A DNA stretch of 7,712 nt from the NCBI GenBank assembly GCA_948468495.1, contig CAOKJI010000068.1, forward strand, positions 1 to 7,712, in the 5' to 3' direction. Positions 1-6,691 of the stretch are shown piece after piece (position 1 is the stretch's first letter; each line of letters starts with the position of its first letter). The notes under the pieces are model-generated. The model ran no database searches. It worked only from the letters and a program-made list of their open reading frames with translations, and was not told the origin of the DNA. The DNA comes from an uncultured Dorea sp. GTDB lineage: Bacteria; Bacillota_A; Clostridia; Lachnospirales; Lachnospiraceae. Position numbers and translations under genes: made by a program.

Positions 1-2999
1 ATTTTAAACAGCTATTTGCCCAGGTGACAAATCCGCCGATTGACGCGATTCGGGAAAAGGTAGTAACCTCTACGACAGTCTATCTGGGAAGGGATGGAAA
101 TCTCTTAAAGGACAGCGCCGAAAACTGTCGTATGCTGAAGGTAAATAATCCGATTCTGACGGATACGGATTTGATTAAAATTAAACATATCAAACAGGAT
201 GGATACCGGGTAGAAGTCATTCCAACTACCTATTATAAAAATTCTAATCTGGAAACCATGATGGACTATCTCTTTGTCCGGGTGGACAAAGCAATCAATG
301 ACGGAGCGAATATCCTGATACTTTCTGACAGGGGAGTGGATGAATTTCATGTTGCAATTCCGTCGCTTCTGGCTGTTTCCGGCGTTCAGCAGCATCTGGT
401 GCGCACGAAGAAGAGAACAGCCGTAGGAATTATTATTGAGACTGGAGAGCCGAAGGCGGTTCATGAATTTGCAACGCTGTTAGGTTACGGCGCCTGCGCG
501 GTAAATCCCTATCTTGCCTATGCTACCATCCGGCAGCTGATTGAGGATGATATGATACAGAAAGACTACTATGCGGCGGTGGATGCGTTTACCACAGGAA
601 TTTTGTCCGGAATTGTGAAGATTGCGTCCAAGATGGGAATATCCACCATTCAGTCTTACCAGGGTGCGAAGATTTTTGAAGCGGTGGGATTAAAACAGTC
701 CTTTATTGATAAATATTTTACCGATACGGTGAGCCGGATTGGGGGCGTCGGAATCGAAGAGATTGCCGAGGATTACGGGAAAATGCATACGGAAGCCTTC
801 GATTTGCTGGGTTATGATACGGATTTGACGCTGGACAGTATGGGACAGCACAAGAGTAAGAGTCAGGGAGAGAAACATCTGTACAATCCCAGAACGATTC
901 ATATGCTGCAGCAGTCTGCCAGAACCGGAAATTACGAGATGTTCAGACAGTATACGGAACTGGTAAATGAGGAAGGCGCTGGACTGAATCTGCGGGGTCA
1001 GTTTGAGTTCAATTTCCCAGAGAAGGGAGTGCCGATAGAAGAAGTAGAGCCGGTGGATGAAATTGTGAAGCGCTTCAAGACCGGAGCGATGTCTTACGGC
1101 TCCATCTCTCAGGAGGCGCATGAGACGCTGGCGGCCGCTATGAATACGCTGCATGGGAAATCCAACAGCGGCGAAGGCGGCGAGGATACGGAGAGACTGG
1201 ATTCGGATAAATGTTCGGCAATCAAGCAGGTGGCTTCCGGAAGATTCGGCGTGACCAGCCGCTATCTGGTCAGCGCGAAGGAAATCCAGATTAAGATGGC
1301 GCAGGGTGCGAAACCGGGAGAAGGCGGACATCTGCCGGCAGGAAAGGTCTATCCATGGATTGCAAAGACCCGTTATTCTACGCCGGGAGTGGGCCTGATT
1401 TCTCCGCCGCCGCATCATGATATCTATTCCATTGAGGATTTGGCACAGTTGATTTATGACTGTAAGAATGCCAATAAAAATGCCCGCATCTCGGTAAAAC
1501 TGGTATCCGAGATGGGAGTGGGAACCATTGCGGCCGGCGTGGCCAAAGCCGGCGCGGGGCTAATCCTGATTTCCGGTTATGACGGCGGAACCGGCGCTGC
1601 TCCGGGAAGCTCGATTCATAATGCGGGACTTCCCTGGGAGCTGGGACTGGCAGAGACCCATCAGACGCTGCTTGCGAATGGTCTGAGAGACAGAGTGCGC
1701 ATCGAGACTGACGGGAAACTTATGAGCGGAAGGGACGTGGCGATTGCGGCTATTTTGGGAGCGGAGGAATTTGGATTTGCGACGGCTCCTCTTGTCACCA
1801 TGGGCTGCGTGATGATGCGGGTCTGCAATTTGGATACTTGTCCGGTGGGAATCGCAACCCAGAATCCAGAACTTCGGAAGCGGTTTACCGGCAAACCGGA
1901 ATATGTGATTAATTTCATGCGGTTTATTGCGGAAAACTTAAGGGAATATATGGCAAAATTGGGCGTCCGCTCCATTGACGAGCTGGTAGGCCGGACGGAT
2001 TTATTAAAAGTAAAGGAACAGCCCAGGCCGAGAAATGCGGCGGCCCTTGATTTGTCAGGGATTTTGCATCAGGGGTATGCAGGCTCAAAAGAGCAAATCT
2101 TTAATCCGGCAAAGAAGTATGATTTTGAACTGGAGAAGACGCTGGATGAGAGGATTCTGATGAAAGAGCTTGGCAATGCTTTGGATAAGAAGCAGAAGAA
2201 GAGTATTCATGTGAAAGTGTCCAATGTGGACCGAACCTTTGGAACGATTTTCGGCTCAGAGATTACCAGACGTTATCCGGAAGGGCTGCCGGAAGACAGT
2301 TATATCGTTCATTGTGAGGGCGCCGGCGGGCAGAGCTTTGGCGCGTTTATCCCGGCGGGACTGACCTTAGAGCTTACCGGCGACAGCAACGATTATTTCG
2401 GCAAAGGACTGTCAGGAGGGAAACTTGCGGTATTTCCGCCGAAGGAGGCTTCCTATAAGCAGAATGAGAATATGATTATCGGAAATGTAGCCCTTTATGG
2501 CGCTACCGGAGGAAAGGCTTATATCAACGGCGTGGCGGGAGAACGTTTCTGTGTGCGCAATTCCGGCGCTGTGGCTGTCGTGGAGGGCGTGGGAGATCAC
2601 GGCTGTGAATATATGACCGGCGGCCGCGTGGCGATTCTGGGACAGGTAGGCAAGAACTTTGCAGCGGGAATGAGCGGCGGCATTGCGTATGTGCTGGACG
2701 AGGATAACACACTGTACCGCAAAGTGAACAAAGGAATGGTAAATATGGTCCATGTGACTTCCAAATATGACATTCTGGAGCTGAAAGGTATGATTGAGGA
2801 GCATGTAAAGCATACAGATTCCCAGATTGGAGCAGAGATTCTTGCAGAGTTTGAAGAATATCTGCCGAAATTTAAGAAAGTAATCCCATTTGATTATGAG
2901 AAGATGTTAACCTTTGTCCTGCAGATGGAGGAAAAGGGTTTAAGCAGTGAACAGGCTAAGATTGAAGCGTTCTATGCCATAGGAAATGGAAAGGAATAG
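1..2999 (+). CDS. gltB: Glutamate synthase large (alpha) subunit, 5'-truncated by window edge
   Basis: GltB moves the amide nitrogen of glutamine onto 2-oxoglutarate, giving two glutamates, in the cytoplasmic GltBD complex. The frame is open from base 3, and the residues before the GTG at 24 (FKQLFAQ, leading into VTNPPID) match the conserved family segment, so that GTG is an internal valine and not the start. About 998 residues are visible of a usual 1,480-1,530. The N-terminal class II glutamine amidotransferase domain, with its catalytic Cys, lies outside the window. Visible in order: the rest of the central domain (to about base 1000); the FMN/2-oxoglutarate synthase domain (about 1035-2110) with SNSGEGGED (1161-1187), GAKPGEGGHLPAGK and YDGGTGAAP; the [3Fe-4S] cysteines in a C-x5-C-x4-C pattern (codons at 1806, 1824 and 1839); and the glycine-repeat GXGXG domain (about 2195-2790) ending in GMSGGIAYV. 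No frameshift or missing key residue is seen. gltD follows 12 bases after the stop, so the two form an operon; its promoter is outside the window. Confidence 0.97.
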   Translation, partial: FKQLFAQVTNPPIDAIREKVVTSTTVYLGRDGNLLKDSAENCRMLKVNNPILTDTDLIKIKHIKQDGYRVEVIPTTYYKNSNLETMMDYLFVRVDKAINDGANILILSDRGVDEFHVAIPSLLAVSGVQQHLVRTKKRTAVGIIIETGEPKAVHEFATLLGYGACAVNPYLAYATIRQLIEDDMIQKDYYAAVDAFTTGILSGIVKIASKMGISTIQSYQGAKIFEAVGLKQSFIDKYFTDTVSRIGGVGIEEIAEDYGKMHTEAFDLLGYDTDLTLDSMGQHKSKSQGEKHLYNPRTIHMLQQSARTGNYEMFRQYTELVNEEGAGLNLRGQFEFNFPEKGVPIEEVEPVDEIVKRFKTGAMSYGSISQEAHETLAAAMNTLHGKSNSGEGGEDTERLDSDKCSAIKQVASGRFGVTSRYLVSAKEIQIKMAQGAKPGEGGHLPAGKVYPWIAKTRYSTPGVGLISPPPHHDIYSIEDLAQLIYDCKNANKNARISVKLVSEMGVGTIAAGVAKAGAGLILISGYDGGTGAAPGSSIHNAGLPWELGLAETHQTLLANGLRDRVRIETDGKLMSGRDVAIAAILGAEEFGFATAPLVTMGCVMMRVCNLDTCPVGIATQNPELRKRFTGKPEYVINFMRFIAENLREYMAKLGVRSIDELVGRTDLLKVKEQPRPRNAAALDLSGILHQGYAGSKEQIFNPAKKYDFELEKTLDERILMKELGNALDKKQKKSIHVKVSNVDRTFGTIFGSEITRRYPEGLPEDSYIVHCEGAGGQSFGAFIPAGLTLELTGDSNDYFGKGLSGGKLAVFPPKEASYKQNENMIIGNVALYGATGGKAYINGVAGERFCVRNSGAVAVVEGVGDHGCEYMTGGRVAILGQVGKNFAAGMSGGIAYVLDEDNTLYRKVNKGMVNMVHVTSKYDILELKGMIEEHVKHTDSQIGAEILAEFEEYLPKFKKVIPFDYEKMLTFVLQMEEKGLSSEQAKIEAFYAIGNGKE

Positions 3000-3005
3000 G
3001 AGGGG
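2998..3005 (+). promoter_or_regulatory. gltD ribosome binding site overlapping the gltB stop codon
   Basis: AGGAGGGG lies 6 bases before the gltD ATG at 3012, and its first two bases are the last two of the gltB TAG (2997-2999). Ribosomes ending gltB therefore stop on the gltD Shine-Dalgarno sequence. This suggests coupled translation, which would help keep the two subunits in balance. The sequence and spacing are seen directly; coupling is inferred. Confidence 0.85.
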
Positions 3006-3011
3006 AGAATC

Positions 3012-4517
3012 ATGGGAAAGGCAACAGGATTTTTGGAATATGAGAGACAGGATAAAAGGGCAGAGGCGCCGAAGGAGAGAATCCACCATTTCAGGGAATT
3101 TCATGAACCGCTTACCAGAAAAGAGCAGCAGCTCCAGGGGGCAAGATGTATGGAATGCGGCGTACCATTTTGTCAGGCAGGCGTGATGATAGCCGGAATG
3201 GCAAGCGGATGTCCGCTGAATAATCTGGTTCCTGAGTGGAATGATTTGGTATATCATGGAAACTGGCAGGAGGCATACAGCCGTTTAAAGAAGACCAATA
3301 ATTTTCCGGAATTTACCTCAAGAGTCTGTCCGGCCCTCTGTGAGAAGGCCTGTACCTGCAATCTGAACGGAGACGCGGTTGCGGTCCGGTCCAATGAATA
3401 CGCGGTGATAGAATATGCCTACGAGGCCGGGTACGCCGCGCCGAAGCCGCCGAAGAGCCGCACCGGCAAACGGGTGGCGGTAGTCGGCTCAGGGCCGTCG
3501 GGGCTGGCGGCCGCAGACCAGTTGAATAAAAGAGGCCATCTGGTAACTGTATTCGAGCGGGACGATAAGGCGGGAGGACTGCTGCGCTATGGGATTCCCA
3601 ATATGAAGCTGGAGAAGCATATTATTGAGCGGAAAGTGAAGGTTATGGAAGAAGAAGGCGTGAATTTTGTCTATAATTGTGATGTGGGGAAGGATAAGAA
3701 GGCGGCGGAGATTCTGAAGGAACACGACAGAGTTATTCTCGCCTGCGGTGCTAAGAATCCCCGGGACATTAAGGTCCCAGGGAGGGATGCAAAGGGAATC
3801 TATTTTGCTGTAGATTTTCTTGCGTCCACGACGAAGGCGCTCTGGGCGGCTCCGGAGAAAGGGATGACAGCGGAAGCGTCGGAATTAAAGGCTGGAAACT
3901 GTATCTATGCCAAAGGCAAAAGAGTTATGGTAATCGGCGGCGGAGATACAGGGAATGACTGCTGCGGTACGGCTATGCGCCATGGGGCAAAGTCTGTCCT
4001 GCAGGTAGAGATGATGCCAAAACCGCCGGAGGAACGGCTTCCCTCCAATCCATGGCCGGAGTGGCCGAAGGTGTCAAAGACCGATTACGGGCAGGAGGAA
4101 GTCGCAGCGGTATTCGGGAAAGACCCGAGAGTATATCAGACGACGGTCAAACAGTTCGTCAAAGATAAGAACGGAAATGTCTGTAAAGCGGTTCTGGTAA
4201 AGCTGGAAAGTAAGAAGGATGAGAAAACAGGACGCATGGTAATGGCAGAGACAGCCGGCAGCGAGTATGAAGTACCGGTGGATTTGGTGCTGATTGCGGC
4301 GGGGTTCCTTGGCTGCGAGGAATATGTGGCGAAGGCATTCGGCGTAGAACGGAATGCGAGAACCAATGTGCAGACGAAAGAAGGGGAATATGCCACGAAT
4401 GTAAAGCATGTCTATACGGCAGGGGATATGCACCGGGGGCAGTCTCTGGTGGTGTGGGCCATCCGCGAGGGGAGAGACGCGGCAAGGGCGGTAGATTACA
4501 GTCTGCTAGGGTATTAA
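3012..4517 (+). CDS. gltD: Glutamate synthase small (beta) subunit, NAD(P)H-dependent FAD/Fe-S protein
   Basis: GltD takes electrons from NADPH (or NADH) through FAD and [4Fe-4S] clusters to GltB. The 501-residue product is slightly longer than the usual 470-490. An N-terminal Fe-S domain carries C46, C49, C54 and C67 (RCMECGVPFC, then GCPL) and a second group C106, C110, C114 and C116 (VCPALCEKACTC). The FAD Rossmann motif GSGPSG is at residues 159-164, with the acidic partner in FERDDKAGG. The NAD(P)H-binding motif GGGDTG is at 309-314, followed by the GltD-typical MMPKPPEERL. The C-terminal FAD contact AGDMHRGQSLVVWAI is at 470-484. The ATG at 3012 is chosen for its strong SD 6 bases upstream and because the protein start (MGKATGFLEY) is the normal GltD start. 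Isolated GltD-like proteins can serve other oxidoreductases such as NfnB, but direct coupling to gltB makes the GltD assignment secure. Preference for NADPH over NADH was not resolved from sequence. Confidence 0.97.
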   Translation: MGKATGFLEYERQDKRAEAPKERIHHFREFHEPLTRKEQQLQGARCMECGVPFCQAGVMIAGMASGCPLNNLVPEWNDLVYHGNWQEAYSRLKKTNNFPEFTSRVCPALCEKACTCNLNGDAVAVRSNEYAVIEYAYEAGYAAPKPPKSRTGKRVAVVGSGPSGLAAADQLNKRGHLVTVFERDDKAGGLLRYGIPNMKLEKHIIERKVKVMEEEGVNFVYNCDVGKDKKAAEILKEHDRVILACGAKNPRDIKVPGRDAKGIYFAVDFLASTTKALWAAPEKGMTAEASELKAGNCIYAKGKRVMVIGGGDTGNDCCGTAMRHGAKSVLQVEMMPKPPEERLPSNPWPEWPKVSKTDYGQEEVAAVFGKDPRVYQTTVKQFVKDKNGNVCKAVLVKLESKKDEKTGRMVMAETAGSEYEVPVDLVLIAAGFLGCEEYVAKAFGVERNARTNVQTKEGEYATNVKHVYTAGDMHRGQSLVVWAIREGRDAARAVDYSLLGY

Positions 4518-4599
4518 GAATATCTATAGTAATTATTCTGAAAAATTTACCGGGAATCCATGTAATTTCTCCAGATGTACCAAAATTTCACAAAGTGTA

Positions 4600-4628
4600 T
4601 TGACAGCAGGAACTGCCGGTGCTATCAT
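4600..4628 (+). promoter_or_regulatory. Sigma-A promoter ahead of amt
   Basis: A perfect -35 box TTGACA (4600-4605) is separated by exactly 17 bases from TATCAT (4623-4628), one mismatch from the consensus -10 box. Transcription would start near 4635. This is the best promoter-like sequence in the 242-base gap. It reads into the terminator hairpin after a leader of only a few bases, so how the transcript reaches amt is an open question. Box sequences and spacing are seen directly; activity is inferred. Confidence 0.7.
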
Positions 4629-4637
4629 GCAGACATC

Positions 4638-4688
4638 AAACAAAACGAAGGCGTTATAGATTGATTTCTATAGCGCTTTTTTTGTTTT
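4638..4688 (+). terminator. Intrinsic terminator/attenuator between gltD and amt
   Basis: The left arm at 4648-4660 (AAGGCGTTATAGA) pairs with 4667-4679 across the six-base loop TTGATT. This gives 13 pairs, two of them G-T, followed by a T-run that reaches 4683. The stem can be extended: AAACAAAA at 4638-4645 pairs with the T-rich tail, including C4641 with G4684, if C4646 and G4647 bulge out. It lies 130 bases past the gltD stop and just downstream of the amt promoter. It can therefore end gltBD transcripts, attenuate amt, or both. The hairpin is seen directly; its regulatory role is inferred. Confidence 0.85.
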
Positions 4689-4745
4689 TCAGAAAAAGTT
4701 CTTTGGATTTGCTGTCAGACAAGTTTGATTAATGAAATGAGAAAG

Positions 4746-4752
4746 AGGAGGG
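4746..4752 (+). promoter_or_regulatory. amt ribosome binding site
   Basis: AGGAGGG sits 7 bases before the ATG at 4760, a near-ideal Shine-Dalgarno sequence and spacing. It fixes the amt start at this ATG, which also gives a normal Amt N-terminus. Confidence 0.85.
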
Positions 4753-4759
4753 CGTTATT

Positions 4760-6505
4760 ATGTCAGAAGAAATTATGAGTGTCATGAACGGACAGATATT
4801 CGGCGTATGGTTCCTGATAGGAGCCGCGCTGGTGTTCTGGATGCAGGCGGGATTTGCGATGGTGGAGGCAGGATTTACCAGGGCGAAGAATACCGGTAAC
4901 ATTATTATGAAAAATCTAATGGATTTCTGTATCGGAACCTGCATGTTTATCCTGATTGGATTCAGTCTGTTATTGGGAGAGGATTTCCTGGGATTCATCG
5001 GAAAGCCGGGATTTGATATCTTTACAGCCTATGGGGAATTTGACTGGTCGAACTTTGTGTTTAACTTAGTGTTCTGTGCAACGACGGCGACCATCGTATC
5101 CGGAGCAATGGCGGAGAGGACCAAGTTCCTGTCTTACTGCATTTATTCCGCAGTGATATCTGCGGTCATCTATCCGGTTGAGGCTCACTGGATTTGGGGC
5201 GGCGGCTGGCTGTCGCAGATGGGCTTCCATGATTTTGCAGGGTCTTGTGCCATTCATATGGTGGGAGGTATCTCGGCGCTGGTAGGCGCGAAGATTCTTG
5301 GGCCGAGACTTGGAAAGTTTACAAAGGATAAAGAAGGAAACGTGACGAAGGTAAATGCTTTTCCAGGTCACAATCTGGCGCTTGGAGCATTAGGGGTATT
5401 TATTCTGTGGCTTGGCTGGTATGGATTCAACGGCGCGGCGGCTGCGTCAATCGAACAGCTTGGCTCCATCTTTGTGACGACAACCATAGCGCCGGCGGTT
5501 GCTACGGTCGTATGTATGATTTTTACCTGGATAAAATACGGCAAACCGGATGTATCCATGTCGCTAAATGCTTCTCTGGCCGGGCTGGTTGCAATTACAG
5601 CTCCCTGTGATGTAACGGACGCCTTTGGAGCAATTGTAATTGGCGCTGTAGCCGGACTTCTGGTGGTGTTTGGCGTATGGCTTCTGGATTATAAGCTTCG
5701 GGTGGACGACCCGGTAGGAGCGGTTGCAGTCCATTGTCTGAATGGAATCTGGGGAACCATTGCAACCGGATTATTTGCCACCACAAGCGCTCCGGGCAAT
5801 GAAGAATTGTCGGGATTGTTCTATGGCGGAGGTTTCGGGCTTCTTGGGATTCAGCTTATCGGCATGCTTGCTGTGATTGCATGGACAGTTATTACGATTA
5901 CCATTGTATTTCTTGTGATAAAGGCAACGGTTGGCATCCGCGTTACTGAGGAAGAGGAAATTGAAGGATTAGACAGTACCGAACATGGACTCACGTCCGC
6001 ATACGCAGGCTTCAGTCTGATGGATGTGGCAGGTTCCATGATTATGGAAGAAAATGAAAATACCCAGCTTGGAATCAGTGAATACGAGGCTGCTTCTCAG
6101 GCGCAGAAAGATGCGGCTGTGAAGGTGGTCAGAGGGGCAGATGCAGATTCGGGTATGTACAAAGTGGTCATTATTGCTAAATTGTCCCGGTATGATAAGC
6201 TGAGAAAGGCAATGAACGCAGTAGGCGTAACCGGTATGACGGTAACGCAGGTTATGGGCTGCGGGATTCAGAAGGGCAGCGGTGAGAAATACCGCGGCGT
6301 TGAAGTGGACGCTACGCTGCTTCCGAAGGTTAAGGTTGAAGTGGTAGTAGGAAATCTTCCGGTGGACGACGTGATAGAGGCAGCTAAGAAAGCTCTTTAC
6401 ACCGGACGCATTGGGGATGGCAAAATCTTTGTTTACGGTGTAGATAAGATTGTTAAAATTCGGACGGGAGAGGAGAATTTCTCCGCGCTGCAGGATGTAG
6501 AGTAG
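4760..6505 (+). CDS. amt: Ammonium transporter (Amt) fused to a C-terminal P-II regulatory domain
   Basis: This is an inner-membrane ammonium channel with its own nitrogen sensor, 581 residues against about 400-450 for a plain Amt. Residues 1-420 are the Amt channel, with multiple hydrophobic segments and the family signature DFAGSCAIHMVGG. By E. coli AmtB equivalence: gate Phe F105 and F223, W146, D158, and the twin pore histidines H166 and H325 are present; the AmtB Ser219 position is A227. The cytosolic tail TEEEEIEGLDSTEHG (396-410) is typical. A roughly 45-residue acidic/Ala-rich linker follows, then a complete P-II domain from about M466. That domain keeps Q504 (GlnB Q39), K523 (K58), the B-loop TGRIGDGKIF with K555 (K90), and R568 (R103). 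Its T-loop keeps Y511 and R512 (GlnB Y46, R47), but the uridylylated Tyr51 is V516. In GlnK-AmtB the T-loop Arg47 plugs the channel exit, so self-gating is a reasonable inference. The gene appears intact and monocistronic or attenuated from gltBD. Confidence 0.95.
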   Translation: MSEEIMSVMNGQIFGVWFLIGAALVFWMQAGFAMVEAGFTRAKNTGNIIMKNLMDFCIGTCMFILIGFSLLLGEDFLGFIGKPGFDIFTAYGEFDWSNFVFNLVFCATTATIVSGAMAERTKFLSYCIYSAVISAVIYPVEAHWIWGGGWLSQMGFHDFAGSCAIHMVGGISALVGAKILGPRLGKFTKDKEGNVTKVNAFPGHNLALGALGVFILWLGWYGFNGAAAASIEQLGSIFVTTTIAPAVATVVCMIFTWIKYGKPDVSMSLNASLAGLVAITAPCDVTDAFGAIVIGAVAGLLVVFGVWLLDYKLRVDDPVGAVAVHCLNGIWGTIATGLFATTSAPGNEELSGLFYGGGFGLLGIQLIGMLAVIAWTVITITIVFLVIKATVGIRVTEEEEIEGLDSTEHGLTSAYAGFSLMDVAGSMIMEENENTQLGISEYEAASQAQKDAAVKVVRGADADSGMYKVVIIAKLSRYDKLRKAMNAVGVTGMTVTQVMGCGIQKGSGEKYRGVEVDATLLPKVKVEVVVGNLPVDDVIEAAKKALYTGRIGDGKIFVYGVDKIVKIRTGEENFSALQDVE

Positions 6506-6511
6506 AATTGG

Positions 6512-6567
6512 CGTCTGTCATTGCTGTTAAGAGAGCTTTAGGTGCAAATCCTCCAGACGGTTAACAG
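6512..6567 (+). repeat. Two interleaved inverted repeats downstream of amt (pseudoknot-like order)
   Basis: CGTCTG (6512-6517) is the exact reverse complement of CAGACG (6554-6559), and CTGTTAA (6524-6530) is the exact reverse complement of TTAACAG (6561-6567). The order is A-B-A'-B', so in RNA the two helices would either cross as a pseudoknot or be mutually exclusive. A' and B' are separated by one base, and the 23 bases between B and A' could form only a short AGG/CCT stem. The repeats start 7 bases after the amt stop codon. I recognise no riboswitch family. The pairing is seen directly; any function is conjecture. Confidence 0.5.
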
Positions 6568-6571
6568 TGGA

Positions 6572-6587
6572 ATTTTATTCATAAAAT
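6572..6587. repeat. AT-only dyad in the amt-aroE gap
   Basis: ATTTTAT (6572-6578) and ATAAAAT (6581-6587) are perfect inverted arms with a two-base spacer, TC. As an RNA hairpin it is weak and has no proper loop, so a protein-binding operator is more likely than a terminator if it does anything. It lies about 57 bases upstream of the likely -10 box of the next gene. No known regulator site was recognised. Confidence 0.3.
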
Positions 6588-6623
6588 CAATAGAATGCGG
6601 GGCTTCTTTCAATAGGTTTGCGC

Positions 6624-6652
6624 TAGTATATTCAAAAACATTGTGATAAAAT
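6624..6652 (+). promoter_or_regulatory. Possible extended -10 promoter for the AroE-like gene
   Basis: TGATAAAAT at 6644-6652 is an extended -10 element: TG, one base, then TAAAAT, one mismatch from TATAAT. The -35 position 17 bases upstream (6624-6629, TAGTAT) is poor, which is tolerated in extended -10 promoters. The transcript would begin near 6659 with a leader of about 33 bases. A rival pair, TTCTTT (6604-6609) with TATATT (6627-6632), also has 17-base spacing but an equally poor -35. The call is tentative. Confidence 0.4.
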
Positions 6653-6675
6653 AAACGCATAGAAATTGCAAACAT

Positions 6676-6683
6676 AGAGGAGG
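6676..6683 (+). promoter_or_regulatory. Ribosome binding site of the AroE-like gene
   Basis: AGAGGAGG ends 8 bases before the ATG at 6692. This strong Shine-Dalgarno match fixes the start codon and suggests good translation. Confidence 0.85.
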
Positions 6684-6691
6684 ATTGAATC

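Noticed and set aside
24..26. GTG as the gltB start codon
   Set aside because: The same frame is open to base 3 and the upstream residues match the conserved GltB segment, with no ribosome binding site in view. The gene is simply cut by the window edge.
690..1418. Long minus-strand open frame of 242 codons inside gltB
   Set aside because: It is antisense to a highly conserved GltB domain, has no recognisable protein features, and is explained by codon bias of the true gene. Other antisense frames in the window were rejected for the same reason.
4517..4539. Inverted repeat AGAATA/TATTCT right after the gltD stop as a gltBD terminator
   Set aside because: The stem is six AT-rich pairs with an 11-base loop and there is no T-run after it, so it is too weak for an intrinsic terminator.
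4600..4690. ANTAR-type tandem hairpins (hexaloops with A1 and G4) in the amt leader
   Set aside because: The terminator loop region reads ATTGATTT, which has A and G at suggestive places, but the A pairs with a T to leave TTGATT. I also found no convincing first hairpin upstream. Not claimed as a feature.
6130..6505. Independent internal start for a free P-II protein at Met466
   Set aside because: The only purine-rich stretch upstream (AGAGGGG near 6131-6137) is about 18 bases from the ATG at 6155, too far to act as a ribosome binding site.
6511..6563. Partial tRNA or tRNA-derived attachment site, because GCGTCTG/CAGACGG and GGTGCAAATCC look like acceptor and T-arm pieces
   Set aside because: The span is about 50 bases, the T-stem would have only three pairs, there is no anticodon arm, no CCA-type end, and no integrase or second copy in the window.
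6508..6563. Short open frame ending in a TAA at 6561-6563 (ASVIAVKRALGANPPDG)
   Set aside because: It has no ribosome binding site and no ATG start, and it overlaps the end of amt. Its length is well within chance.
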